Part shown: piece after piece, positions 1-5,176 of the stretch
How positions within the stretch are numbered: the stretch's first letter is position 1
Layout: each line of letters opens with the position of its first letter
Notes under the pieces: generated by a model
Told to the model about the DNA's origin: nothing
The model's input: only the letters and a program-made list of their open reading frames with translations
Database searches by the model: none
Assembly: GCA_902803155.1 (NCBI GenBank)
Contig: CADCOU010000218.1
Location: 1 to 6,154, forward strand
Source: an uncultured Lachnospiraceae bacterium
GTDB lineage: Bacteria; Bacillota; Clostridia; Lachnospirales; Lachnospiraceae
Direction of reading: 5' to 3'
DNA length: 6,154 bases
Program-made: the position numbers and the translations under genes

Positions 1-165
1 AAGATGCGCAAGGAAGGCAAATCGATTCTGATGATTTCAGAGGAGCTTCCCGAGCTCATGGGTATGAGCGACCGGATCCTCATCATGAAGGAAGGCGAGA
101 TCAGCGGAGAATTCCTCAGGGATCCGTCCATCACGGACACTGTGCTGATCGAGAAGATGATTTAA
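1..165 (+). CDS. Sugar ABC transporter ATP-binding protein, C-terminal fragment (RbsA/MglA type)
   Basis: The window opens inside an open frame that encodes 54 residues before TAA at 163-165. The segment ILMISEELPELMGMSDRI, followed by LIMKEGEISGEF, matches the end of the second nucleotide-binding domain of RbsA/MglA/XylG-type ATPases. There a strand precedes a 'S(S/E)E(L/M)PE' turn, then a 'sDRI.vM..G.i' strand. Such proteins energise import of monosaccharides or similar small molecules, working on the inner face of the membrane with an RbsC-like permease and an extracellular binding protein. The permease starts 10 bp after the stop, so the two genes are clearly one operon. The Walker motifs lie outside the window, so neither catalytic integrity nor substrate can be judged. 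Confidence in family is high and in substrate none. Confidence 0.9.
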   Translation, partial: KMRKEGKSILMISEELPELMGMSDRILIMKEGEISGEFLRDPSITDTVLIEKMI

Positions 166-175
166 GGAGGAAAAC

Positions 176-1141
176 ATGGCAGAAAAAGCTATCGCAAAGG
201 GAGAGAGCCGCAGGTTCGACCTCGACAATCCGCGTTTCAGAGCTGCCCTTCCTCTGATCGGATTTCTCTTCATGATCGTGCTCTTCACGATCCTTACAAA
301 GGGGGCTATCGTAACTCCGAACAACCTGCAGCTTCAGCTGAGCCAGATGTATATGCTGATGATCGCGTCGATCGGCGTGTTCTTCATCATTACCATGGGC
401 TGCCTGGATTTCTCACAGGGATCCCTGATGGGAGTGGCCTGTATCGCATGCTGCTACTTCTCCACGAAGAACCTTGTTCTTGGCATCATCATGGGCGTTG
501 TGGTCGGCGCCGCGATCGGAGCGCTGAACGGATGGCTGCATGTGTTCATGCAGATCCCGTCTTTCATCGTCACCATGTCCACACAGTTTCTGTTCCGCGG
601 TGTGGTGCAGTTCTGTACGACCAAGGCGCCCGTCATGGCAAATGTCGCCATGATGAAACTGAATAACATGACGTTTATGATGACCGTCACGATCATCTGC
701 CTGCTGATCGCATTCTTCTTCTTCCGTTATACATCCTTCGGGGCAAGCCTGAAGGCGATCGGCGCGAGTGAGAGAGGCGCGAGGTTTGCAGGCATCAAGG
801 TCACCAAGACCAAGTTCCTGGTCTACGTGCTCGCGGGAGCCATCACCGGATTTGCCGCGTTCATTAATGCGATCAAGGTCCTGTCTGTCACATCGACTGG
901 CGGAAACCAGCTCGAGACGCAGATCCTGATCGGACTCGTCCTCGGCGGTATGCCGATCTCCGGCGGCGCCAAGGTCAGATTCTCTAACATTGTAGTCGGT
1001 GTTCTGATGTACCGCTTCATGGCAACCGGTCTGGTCATGGTCGGCCTGACCACACAGATGCAGCAGCTGATCCAGGGTGTTGTCTTTGTCATCATGGTTA
1101 CCCTGTTCTCAGACCGCAAGTCACTTGCAGTTATCAAGTAA
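176..1141 (+). CDS. ABC transporter permease, RbsC family (BPD_transp_2)
   Basis: This 321-residue polytopic membrane protein has about eight to nine hydrophobic segments, the first near residues 25-42. It carries family landmarks of ribose/galactose/autoinducer-2 type permeases: CLDFSQGS (76-83, the counterpart of 'GIDLSVGS'), ALNGW (116-120), IPSFIVTM (127-134), the cytoplasmic coupling stretch GASERGARFAGI (196-207) and GGMPISGGAK (257-266, the counterpart of 'GGtsl.GG.G'). The length is normal for the family. The ATG at 176 follows AAGGAGG (164-170) with a 5-nt gap, overlapping the end of the upstream ATPase gene, so start and coupling are clear. It would form the membrane channel for the sugar or other small molecule delivered by a binding protein not present here. 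It appears to be the last gene of its operon because the next gene is convergent. Substrate is unknown. Confidence 0.93.
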   Translation: MAEKAIAKGESRRFDLDNPRFRAALPLIGFLFMIVLFTILTKGAIVTPNNLQLQLSQMYMLMIASIGVFFIITMGCLDFSQGSLMGVACIACCYFSTKNLVLGIIMGVVVGAAIGALNGWLHVFMQIPSFIVTMSTQFLFRGVVQFCTTKAPVMANVAMMKLNNMTFMMTVTIICLLIAFFFFRYTSFGASLKAIGASERGARFAGIKVTKTKFLVYVLAGAITGFAAFINAIKVLSVTSTGGNQLETQILIGLVLGGMPISGGAKVRFSNIVVGVLMYRFMATGLVMVGLTTQMQQLIQGVVFVIMVTLFSDRKSLAVIK

Positions 1142-1204
1142 ACCTGCGATCGGGGGAAACAGCGCTCCTGTCGGAGAGAGCTGCGTAAAGTATCTGGTTT
1201 GGAT

Positions 1205-1222
1205 CCGGGTTCCATAACCCGG
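1205..1222 (+). terminator. Small hairpin after the permease gene, weak terminator candidate
   Basis: CCGGGTT (1205-1211) pairs with AACCCGG (1216-1222) around a 4-nt loop, and is followed by a mildly T-rich stretch (TTTCG, then ATCTTTTC at 1233-1240). It sits 63 bp after the permease stop. An irregular hairpin also lies just upstream (CAGC 1160-1163 with GCTG 1180-1183, and CTCC 1165-1168 with GGAG 1173-1176). The T tract is poor, so this is a weaker terminator than the hairpin at 1251-1283. Confidence 0.3.
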
Positions 1223-1250
1223 TTTCGAATACATCTTTTCAATATGAGCG

Positions 1251-1283
1251 AGGCGCCTGCCGCGGGATCCGCGGCAGGCGCCT
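1251..1283. terminator. Strong 15-bp perfect hairpin between convergent genes, probable bidirectional terminator
   Basis: AGGCGCCTGCCGCGG (1251-1265) is exactly complementary to 1269-1283 with a 3-nt loop. On the plus strand it is followed by TCGTCTTCATTTCATTC, a moderate T-rich tail. It lies 110 bp past the permease stop and only 29 bp past the queT stop on the minus strand. Its position between two converging genes suggests it ends transcripts from both sides. The missing clean U tract, especially on the minus strand, is the main doubt. Confidence 0.7.
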
Positions 1284-1312
1284 TCGTCTTCATTTCATTC
1301 AGTTATGATCTC

Positions 1313-1834
1313 TCAGATGGTCTGTGTACTGAAGATCTTCCCGCTGTTTTTTCCCAGTGCGAAGAACAGGGCCATTCCGAGTACACCGCAGCCGATGACT
1401 TCTCCGAACCCTACCGTCAGCATCTGGATCGGGATCGGTATGGTGATCGCATATCCATAGTACAGCACCGGCGGAATGATGATCGTATTGGCGATGATCG
1501 GCGGAAGAGGAAGCGCATACTTCAGGGCTCCGGATGAGTGATTCTTCCGGATCAGCTGACCGATCCACCAGGTGCCGACAGCGCCGATCAGTGTAGCGAG
1601 GCTGCCGCAGACGACGTCCAGCGGGATCGCTCCGGCAAGCAGGTTGCCGAGCAGACAGCCGACGAACAGCCCCGGGATCGCAGCGGGTGTGAAGAACGGC
1701 AGGATCGTAAGAGCCTCCGCGATCCTCACCTGAATGTTCTTGAAGCTGATCGGTGCAAAGATCTCACACAGCACGACGTAGAGCGCAGCGATCACAGCGG
1801 CCTGCGCCAGGAACAGTACCTTCTTGTCTCTCAT
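1313..1834 (-). CDS. queT: QueT-family queuosine precursor transporter (ECF S component)
   Basis: This 173-residue, very hydrophobic protein is normal in size for ECF-transporter S components. Diagnostic stretches of the QueT family are FKNIQVRIAEALTILPFF (31-48), AIPGLFVGCLLGNLL (52-66), DVVCGSLATLIGAVGT (73-88), PPIIANTIIIPP (111-122) and GFGEVIGCGVLG (142-153). QueT proteins bind a queuosine precursor, preQ1 or a related deazapurine, and import it with the shared EcfA/EcfA'/EcfT energising module. That module is not encoded here, so this is a solo S component, as is usual for group II ECF transporters. The ATG at 1832-1834 (minus strand) follows a G-run at 1844-1848, 9 nt upstream, which is an unorthodox Shine-Dalgarno. 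A candidate preQ1-I aptamer lies further upstream, separated by a hairpin-rich insertion-like element, and supports the substrate assignment. Family assignment is confident; the exact ligand (preQ1, queuine or queuosine) is inference. Confidence 0.9.
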   Translation of the reverse strand: MRDKKVLFLAQAAVIAALYVVLCEIFAPISFKNIQVRIAEALTILPFFTPAAIPGLFVGCLLGNLLAGAIPLDVVCGSLATLIGAVGTWWIGQLIRKNHSSGALKYALPLPPIIANTIIIPPVLYYGYAITIPIPIQMLTVGFGEVIGCGVLGMALFFALGKNSGKIFSTQTI

Positions 1835-1845
1835 TTTCAGTTACC

Positions 1846-1855
1846 CCCATAGTTT
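1846..1855. repeat. 10-bp direct repeat, queT-side copy (candidate target duplication)
   Basis: CCCATAGTTT on the plus strand (AAACTATGGG on the minus strand). The identical 10 bp recurs at 2014-2023, 168 bp away. This copy overlaps the queT Shine-Dalgarno G-run on the minus strand. The two copies bracket an element with inverted-repeat ends, as expected for a target-site duplication. Confidence 0.65.
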
Positions 1856-2013
1856 GTTCCAATTCAGCACCCTATGGAATGCAAAAGGCCGTTCGGGAAA
1901 CTTGTTTTCCGGGCGGCCTTCTGTATTCCAACAGGGCGGCCGGGCGCGGAGCGCCCTGACCGCCCGCAGCTCGAAATGCAGAGCATTTCGAGCTTGCAGG
2001 ATGCTGAATTGTA
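1856..2013. mobile_element. Candidate MITE-like, hairpin-rich insertion of about 158 bp with no coding capacity
   Basis: Imperfect terminal inverted repeats lie just inside the flanking direct repeats. CAATTCAGCACCCT (1860-1873) matches the reverse complement of AGGATGCTGAATTG (1998-2011) at 13 of 14 positions. Three hairpins fill the interior. The first is a long interrupted stem, CCCT/TGGAAT/AAGGCC at 1870-1890 with GGCCTT/ATTCCA/AGGG at 1915-1936. The second is a GC-rich stem, GGGCGG 1934-1939 with CCGCCC 1960-1965 and GGGCGC 1942-1947 with GCGCCC 1951-1956. The third is a perfect 12-bp stem, AGCTCGAAATGC 1968-1979 with 1983-1994. No transposase is present, so it would be non-autonomous. 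The ends beyond the inverted repeats differ by two nucleotides (GTTC versus TA), so exact borders are uncertain. Alternatives are a native attenuator-type leader or a REP-like dispersed repeat. Finding other genomic copies would settle this. Confidence 0.55.
1883..1920 (-). terminator. Minus-strand terminator-like hairpin inside the queT leader element
   Basis: Read on the minus strand, AAGGCCG (1920-1914) pairs with CGGCCTT (1891-1885). The stem continues inward, with G-U pairs, through 1892-1900/1905-1913 to a 4-nt loop. It ends in GGCC followed by TTTTGCATT. This resembles an intrinsic terminator pointing toward queT, whose start codon lies 49 bp further on. If active it would reduce queT transcription. 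The T run is only four long and the hairpin can also be embedded in a longer stem (1870-1936), so terminator activity is only inferred. Confidence 0.4.
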
Positions 2014-2023
2014 CCCATAGTTT
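2014..2023. repeat. 10-bp direct repeat, aptamer-side copy (candidate target duplication)
   Basis: CCCATAGTTT on the plus strand, identical to 1846-1855. On the minus strand it reads AAACTATGGG and forms the 3' tail of the candidate preQ1-I aptamer. If both copies are collapsed into one, the aptamer tail runs directly into the queT Shine-Dalgarno and start codon. Confidence 0.65.
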
Positions 2024-2054
2024 TTATTAAGGTGAGGATGGTTTCGAACTCACC
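2014..2054 (-). ncRNA. Candidate preQ1-I riboswitch aptamer in the queT leader
   Basis: On the minus strand a 6-bp stem, GGTGAG (2054-2049) with CTCACC (2036-2031), closes a 12-nt loop that begins TTC and ends in C. It is followed by an A-rich tail, TTAATAAAAACTATGGG (2030-2014). Loop length, the loop-opening UUC, the C before the 3' stem strand and the AAAAACUA tail agree, from memory, with the class I preQ1 aptamer of the Bacillus subtilis que operon. Its location upstream of a QueT gene fits, since such aptamers control queuosine precursor synthesis and uptake. Weak point: the usual loop/tail pseudoknot pairing is not obvious, the best option being CCAU in the loop (2041-2038) with AUGG in the tail (2018-2015). 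A competing fold exists: GGAT+GGT (2060-2057, 2054-2052) with ACC+ATCC (2042-2036). Confidence 0.55.
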
Positions 2055-2086
2055 AGATCCGTGCGCATTTCCCGCGCAGCCTGCAT

Positions 2087-2115
2087 AAAGTAACATATTC
2101 TTCATTTTATGGCAA
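2087..2115 (-). promoter_or_regulatory. Weak candidate queT promoter
   Basis: On the minus strand TTGCCA (2115-2110) is followed after 17 bp by TACTTT (2092-2087). The -35 matches consensus at five of six positions but the -10 at only three. It would start transcription near 2080, about 25 nt before the candidate aptamer, which is a sensible leader layout. An alternative -10 is TAAAAT (2109-2104), without a good -35. Assignment is tentative. Confidence 0.35.
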
Positions 2116-2198
2116 GAGAAAAATTCTTTGTCCGGGATGGAATATCCTTTGCCCCGGGTGAAAATGCTTGGACGGAAATCCCTTAAGGAATACTTTCG

Positions 2199-2227
2199 TT
2201 GAAAATGTATGCCTGCCTGTTTATAAT
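2199..2227 (+). promoter_or_regulatory. Sigma-A promoter of asnS
   Basis: TTGAAA (2199-2204), a 17-bp spacer and a perfect TATAAT (2222-2227). Transcription should start near 2234, giving a leader of about 75 nt before the asnS start codon. The promoter is nearly consensus, which suits a constitutively expressed housekeeping tRNA synthetase. No T-box fits in the short leader. Confidence 0.85.
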
Positions 2228-2308
2228 AGGTAGAAAGTCTGAAAAGCAGAAGTGTTGTGTGCGCCATGTTTACAGGAGCGCCGCGCAGGGAAATGGAGAA
2301 CATTTATT

Positions 2309-3703
2309 ATGGACGTGAAATTTGTAACGGTAAAAGAACTGTACAGAGACAGTGATGCATATATCGGAAAGAAAGTAACAGTCGGAGGCTGGGTCCGTTC
2401 GATCCGCGACTCGAAGACCTTCGGTTTCATGGTCCTGCATGACGGAACCTTTTTTGAGACGCTGCAGGTCGTCTTCTCGGATAAACTCGCGAACTTCGCG
2501 GATATCTGTAAGTTCAATGTCGGCTGTGCTGTGATCGTAACGGGTGAGCTGGTAGCCACACCGGATGCGAAGCAGCCGTTTGAGATCCAGGCGGACGAAG
2601 TGATACTGGAAGGTGCGTCCACTCCGGACTATCCGATGCAGAAGAAGAGACATACCGTGGAATACCTGCGGACTGTGCCGCATCTGCGTCCCAGGACGAA
2701 CCTGTTCCAGGCAACGTTCCGCGTCCGTTCGCTGGCAGCTTACGCGATCCACAAGTTCTTCCAGGAGAGAAACTTCGTGTATATCCACACTCCGATCATC
2801 ACCGGGACCGACGCGGAAGGCGCCGGCGAGATGTTCCGCGCAACGACGCTGGATCTGGAAGACCTTCCGAGGACGGAAGACGGACAGATCGATTTCTCAA
2901 AGGATTTCTTCGGCCAGCAGACGCATCTGACCGTATCCGGGCAGCTTGACGTGGAGCCATTCGCCCAGTCATTCCGCAATGTCTACACATTCGGGCCGAC
3001 CTTCCGCGCGGAGAACTCCAACACCACCAGGCATGCGGCCGAGTTCTGGATGATCGAGCCGGAGATGTCATTTGCGGATCTGGAAGACGACATGGAAACG
3101 GCAGAAGCCATGCTGAAATTCATTTTCACGTATGTTCTGGAGAATGCTCCGGAAGAAATGAACTTCTTCAACCAGTTTGTGGACAAGGGGCTGCTTGACC
3201 GCCTGAACCATGTCATCAACTCCGAGTTCGGCCGCGTCACCTACACGGAAGCAGTCAAACTCCTTGAGAAGAACAACGACAAGTTTGACTACAAGGTAAG
3301 CTGGGGCTGCGATCTGCAGACAGAGCATGAAAGATACCTTACCGAGCAGATCTTTAAACGCCCGGTATTCGTGACGGATTATCCGCGTGAGATCAAGGCG
3401 TTCTATATGAAGTTAAATGAAGACGGGAAGACCGTCGCGGCGATGGACTGCCTGGTTCCCGGGATCGGAGAGATCATCGGAGGATCCCAGCGTGAGGAGA
3501 ATTATGATATCCTGAAGGCGAGGATCGACGAGCTGGGCATGTCAGAGGAAGAATATAAGTATTATCTTGATATCCGCAGATTCGGAACCACGCGCCATGC
3601 CGGCTTCGGACTCGGCTTCGAGCGTGTCGTGATGTATCTGACCGGAGTGAGCAACATCAGGGACGTGCTTCCGTACCCGCGTACAGTCGGAAGCCTGATC
3701 TGA
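2309..3703 (+). CDS. asnS: Asparagine--tRNA ligase (AsnRS)
   Basis: A class IIb aminoacyl-tRNA synthetase that charges tRNA-Asn with asparagine using ATP in the cytoplasm. The 464-residue product is the usual length for bacterial AsnRS. An N-terminal OB-fold anticodon-binding domain spans roughly residues 20-105 (VTVGGWVRSIRDSKTFGF, then LQVVF). The catalytic domain begins near 130. Motif 2 is seen as FRAEN...RHAAEFWMIEPE (232-251) and motif 3 as GFGLGFERVVM (432-442). PYPRT near the end (455-459) is also typical. ATG 2309 is chosen because the protein then begins MDVKFVTVKELY, as AsnRS proteins do, and GGAG lies at 2295-2298. The frame stays open upstream to a TTG at 2252, but those 19 extra codons have no family support. 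Its own strong promoter lies just upstream. The sortase gene starts 98 bp downstream with no clear terminator between, so read-through is possible. Confidence 0.97.
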   Translation: MDVKFVTVKELYRDSDAYIGKKVTVGGWVRSIRDSKTFGFMVLHDGTFFETLQVVFSDKLANFADICKFNVGCAVIVTGELVATPDAKQPFEIQADEVILEGASTPDYPMQKKRHTVEYLRTVPHLRPRTNLFQATFRVRSLAAYAIHKFFQERNFVYIHTPIITGTDAEGAGEMFRATTLDLEDLPRTEDGQIDFSKDFFGQQTHLTVSGQLDVEPFAQSFRNVYTFGPTFRAENSNTTRHAAEFWMIEPEMSFADLEDDMETAEAMLKFIFTYVLENAPEEMNFFNQFVDKGLLDRLNHVINSEFGRVTYTEAVKLLEKNNDKFDYKVSWGCDLQTEHERYLTEQIFKRPVFVTDYPREIKAFYMKLNEDGKTVAAMDCLVPGIGEIIGGSQREENYDILKARIDELGMSEEEYKYYLDIRRFGTTRHAGFGLGFERVVMYLTGVSNIRDVLPYPRTVGSLI

Positions 3704-3801
3704 CAGAATAAAACTTTGTCACGTGTTCACACACGCGGCGATATCTTAAGCCTCCGGCGGAATGGACAGTCATACAGACTTCACTACACAGAGGATATCT
3801 C

Positions 3802-4902
3802 ATGGCAGGAAGAGATCGATACAGAGATGACAGCTGGGATGATGACCAGTGGGAAGATACAGGCAGACGGGATGACCGCAGGTACGATACCGGCAGGCAG
3901 AGCGATCGTGACCGCAGGTATGACGCCGGGAGGCGATACGACCGCGACCGCAGGTATGACAATGACCGGTGGGATGAGGACGATATGTGGGATGAGCCTG
4001 CGCCGAAGAAAAAAAGCGGTGTTGGAACATTCCTGATCACACTGCTTCTGGTAGTCGCGATCGGGGTATTTGCATTCTCCGGTTATAAGCTGCTCGGATA
4101 TTACATGGCATATAAGGCCGGCAGCGATGAATACAGCGAACTCAACAAGGACTTTATGGATACCGGCAATACTTCGGAGAAAACTACGGAGAAGAATCCG
4201 GAGACAGACGCCCCGACGGTCCTGACAGACATCACGAAGCTGGAGGACCCGGCCACGGTCCGGCAGATCGTCGAAAAAGCCGAGCATGAGACAACAACCG
4301 AAAACCAGGAGACGAAGTCGCTGCCCAAACTGGTGAACCCGGTTGACTTTACCGAACTGCAGGCGATCAACCCGGAAGTGATCGGGTGGATCCGGGTCGG
4401 CGCGATCAACGTTTCCTATCCGGTTGCGCGGGCGGCGGACAATGATTTCTACCTGCACCGGACGTTCCGCAAGGTAGACAACTTCGCAGGCTGCATCTTC
4501 GAGAACTGTGATAACTCCCCGTACTTTACCGACCAGAATACGATTATATACGGTCACAATATGAAGAACGGTTCCATGTTCGGCCAGCTGCGGAAGTTCG
4601 CGGAGCAGGAGACACTCGATAAGAATCCGTACTTCTGGATATTTACGCCGAACTTTATCTATCAGTACAGAATCTTCTCCAGCGCGGTCGTCGGAACCAC
4701 GGGAGATCCGTACACCACAAGGTTCTCGAAGGAAGACTTCCAGAGATTCATAAATGATTCCGCAGCCAGGAGCGAGATCAACTGCGGCGATGTCACTGTG
4801 ACGACTTCTGACCGCATCGTGACGCTTTCCACCTGTACAGGCGACAGTTCCACCCGAAGGATACTGCAGGGTGTCCTGGAGCAGGTATACATAGCAAAAT
4901 AA
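3802..4902 (+). CDS. srtB: Class B sortase with Arg/Asp/Tyr-repeat cytoplasmic tail
   Basis: A membrane-anchored cysteine transpeptidase that joins surface proteins carrying a C-terminal sorting signal to the cell wall or to each other. The 366-residue product has a highly charged N-terminal tail (1-71), one membrane segment (about 74-95, GTFLITLLLVVAIGVFAF), a Thr/Glu/Lys-rich linker (about 120-175) and the sortase domain (about 180-366). The catalytic His is in IYGHNM (His252), the catalytic Cys in LSTC (Cys345) and the Arg in STRRIL (Arg352 or 353). Class B features include the INPEVIGWI opening and the FAGCIFENC region. The orientation is N-in with the enzyme outside. ATG 3802 follows GAGG (3791-3794) with a 7-nt gap. 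It lies 98 bp after asnS without an obvious terminator. No sortase substrate is encoded nearby, so its targets are unknown. The repeat tail is about twice as long as expected for a simple anchor. Confidence 0.92.
   Translation: MAGRDRYRDDSWDDDQWEDTGRRDDRRYDTGRQSDRDRRYDAGRRYDRDRRYDNDRWDEDDMWDEPAPKKKSGVGTFLITLLLVVAIGVFAFSGYKLLGYYMAYKAGSDEYSELNKDFMDTGNTSEKTTEKNPETDAPTVLTDITKLEDPATVRQIVEKAEHETTTENQETKSLPKLVNPVDFTELQAINPEVIGWIRVGAINVSYPVARAADNDFYLHRTFRKVDNFAGCIFENCDNSPYFTDQNTIIYGHNMKNGSMFGQLRKFAEQETLDKNPYFWIFTPNFIYQYRIFSSAVVGTTGDPYTTRFSKEDFQRFINDSAARSEINCGDVTVTTSDRIVTLSTCTGDSSTRRILQGVLEQVYIAK
3874..3981 (+). repeat. Three 36-bp tandem repeats inside the sortase gene (12-residue units)
   Basis: GACCGCAGGTAYGA recurs at 3874, 3910 and 3946, exactly 36 bp apart. 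The encoded units are DRRYDTGRQSDR (25-36), DRRYDAGRRYDR (37-48) and DRRYDNDRWDED (49-60). The third unit is degenerate at its end. The in-frame period points to expansion by slippage or unequal recombination, so copy number may vary between strains. Confidence 0.85.
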
Positions 4903-4912
4903 CATGATCCTT

Positions 4913-4964
4913 TTCCCCTGTTCACATGACGGCTGAGATCAGCAGCCGGTCCGGGACAGGGGAA
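4913..4964. terminator. Hairpin after the sortase gene, probable terminator
   Basis: TTCCCCTGT (4913-4921) pairs perfectly with ACAGGGGAA (4956-4964), and inside it CGGCTG (4930-4935) pairs with CAGCCG (4943-4948). It begins 10 bp after the sortase stop. The sequence beyond is AT-rich (TAATTATGTTTCATAT) but lacks a clean T run, so termination efficiency is uncertain. Confidence 0.6.
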
Positions 4965-5176
4965 TAATTATGTTTCATATGGATTATTTGGAGAATATTC
5001 ATGTAAATCGAATCATCAGGGTATGCAAGGTTACAACATATTTTTGTGATACAGCAAAGCCGGGAATAAAACTGCGAATATTTACGAGTAATTTAAGAGG
5101 CAAAATACAGATAAAAACAGGTAAAAAAGAGTTATAGTAGCAGTATAGAGAAAGTTTTTGTTGAGGAGGCAGAGGT
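4965..5176. other. AT-rich spacer before the sirtuin gene
   Basis: This spacer is clearly AT-richer than the flanking genes. It contains a doubtful 55-codon frame (4970-5137) and near-repeats ACAGATAAAAACAGGTAAAAAA at 5107-5128. Weak promoter-like elements are TTGTGA (5044-5049) with TAAAAC (5067-5072) 17 bp on, and TATAGT (5133-5138) without a convincing -35. The sirtuin gene probably has its own promoter here, but it cannot be placed confidently. GAGGAGG at 5163-5169 is the sirtuin ribosome binding site. Confidence 0.6.

Larger units (their letters stand above)
1835..2308. other. 474-bp divergent intergenic region between queT and asnS
   Basis: No credible gene is seen here. Reading from the queT side it holds the queT ribosome binding site (about 1844-1848), a direct repeat (1846-1855), a hairpin-rich element with inverted-repeat ends (1856-2013), the second direct repeat (2014-2023), a candidate preQ1-I aptamer on the minus strand (2014-2054) and a weak queT promoter (2087-2115). 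Next comes a stretch of unexplained small inverted repeats (for example CCGGG 2132-2136 with CCCGG 2153-2157, and GGAT 2135-2138 with ATCC 2143-2146). The region ends with the asnS promoter (2199-2227) and a short asnS leader. The leader is too short for a T-box element. Confidence 0.85.

Noticed and set aside
2031..2060. tRNA T-arm-like GGTTTCGAAC sequence
   Set aside because: No acceptor, D-arm or anticodon arm can be built around it; the sequence is better explained by the aptamer candidate on the minus strand.
1872..2303. Minus-strand 143-codon frame across the queT/asnS intergenic region
   Set aside because: It runs through the hairpin element, the aptamer candidate and the asnS promoter, and its translation is low-quality with no recognisable domain.
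2252..2308. Upstream TTG start for asnS adding 19 residues
   Set aside because: The added residues (beginning LCAPCLQERR) do not resemble AsnRS, no ribosome binding site precedes the TTG, and ATG 2309 gives the normal N-terminus and length with GGAG upstream.
3716..3747. Promoter for the sortase gene (TTGTCA near 3716)
   Set aside because: No -10 of acceptable quality follows at 16-18 bp (GATATC only), so it was not listed; the gene may be read through from asnS.
3874..3981. Regular 36-bp repeats considered as a CRISPR array
   Set aside because: They are contiguous, in frame, and have no unique spacers of regular length; they encode 12-residue units of the sortase tail.
3784..4905. Long minus-strand open frame of 373 codons opposite the sortase gene
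   Set aside because: It is a shadow of the sortase frame; its protein has no recognisable family, while the plus-strand frame has clear catalytic motifs and a ribosome binding site.
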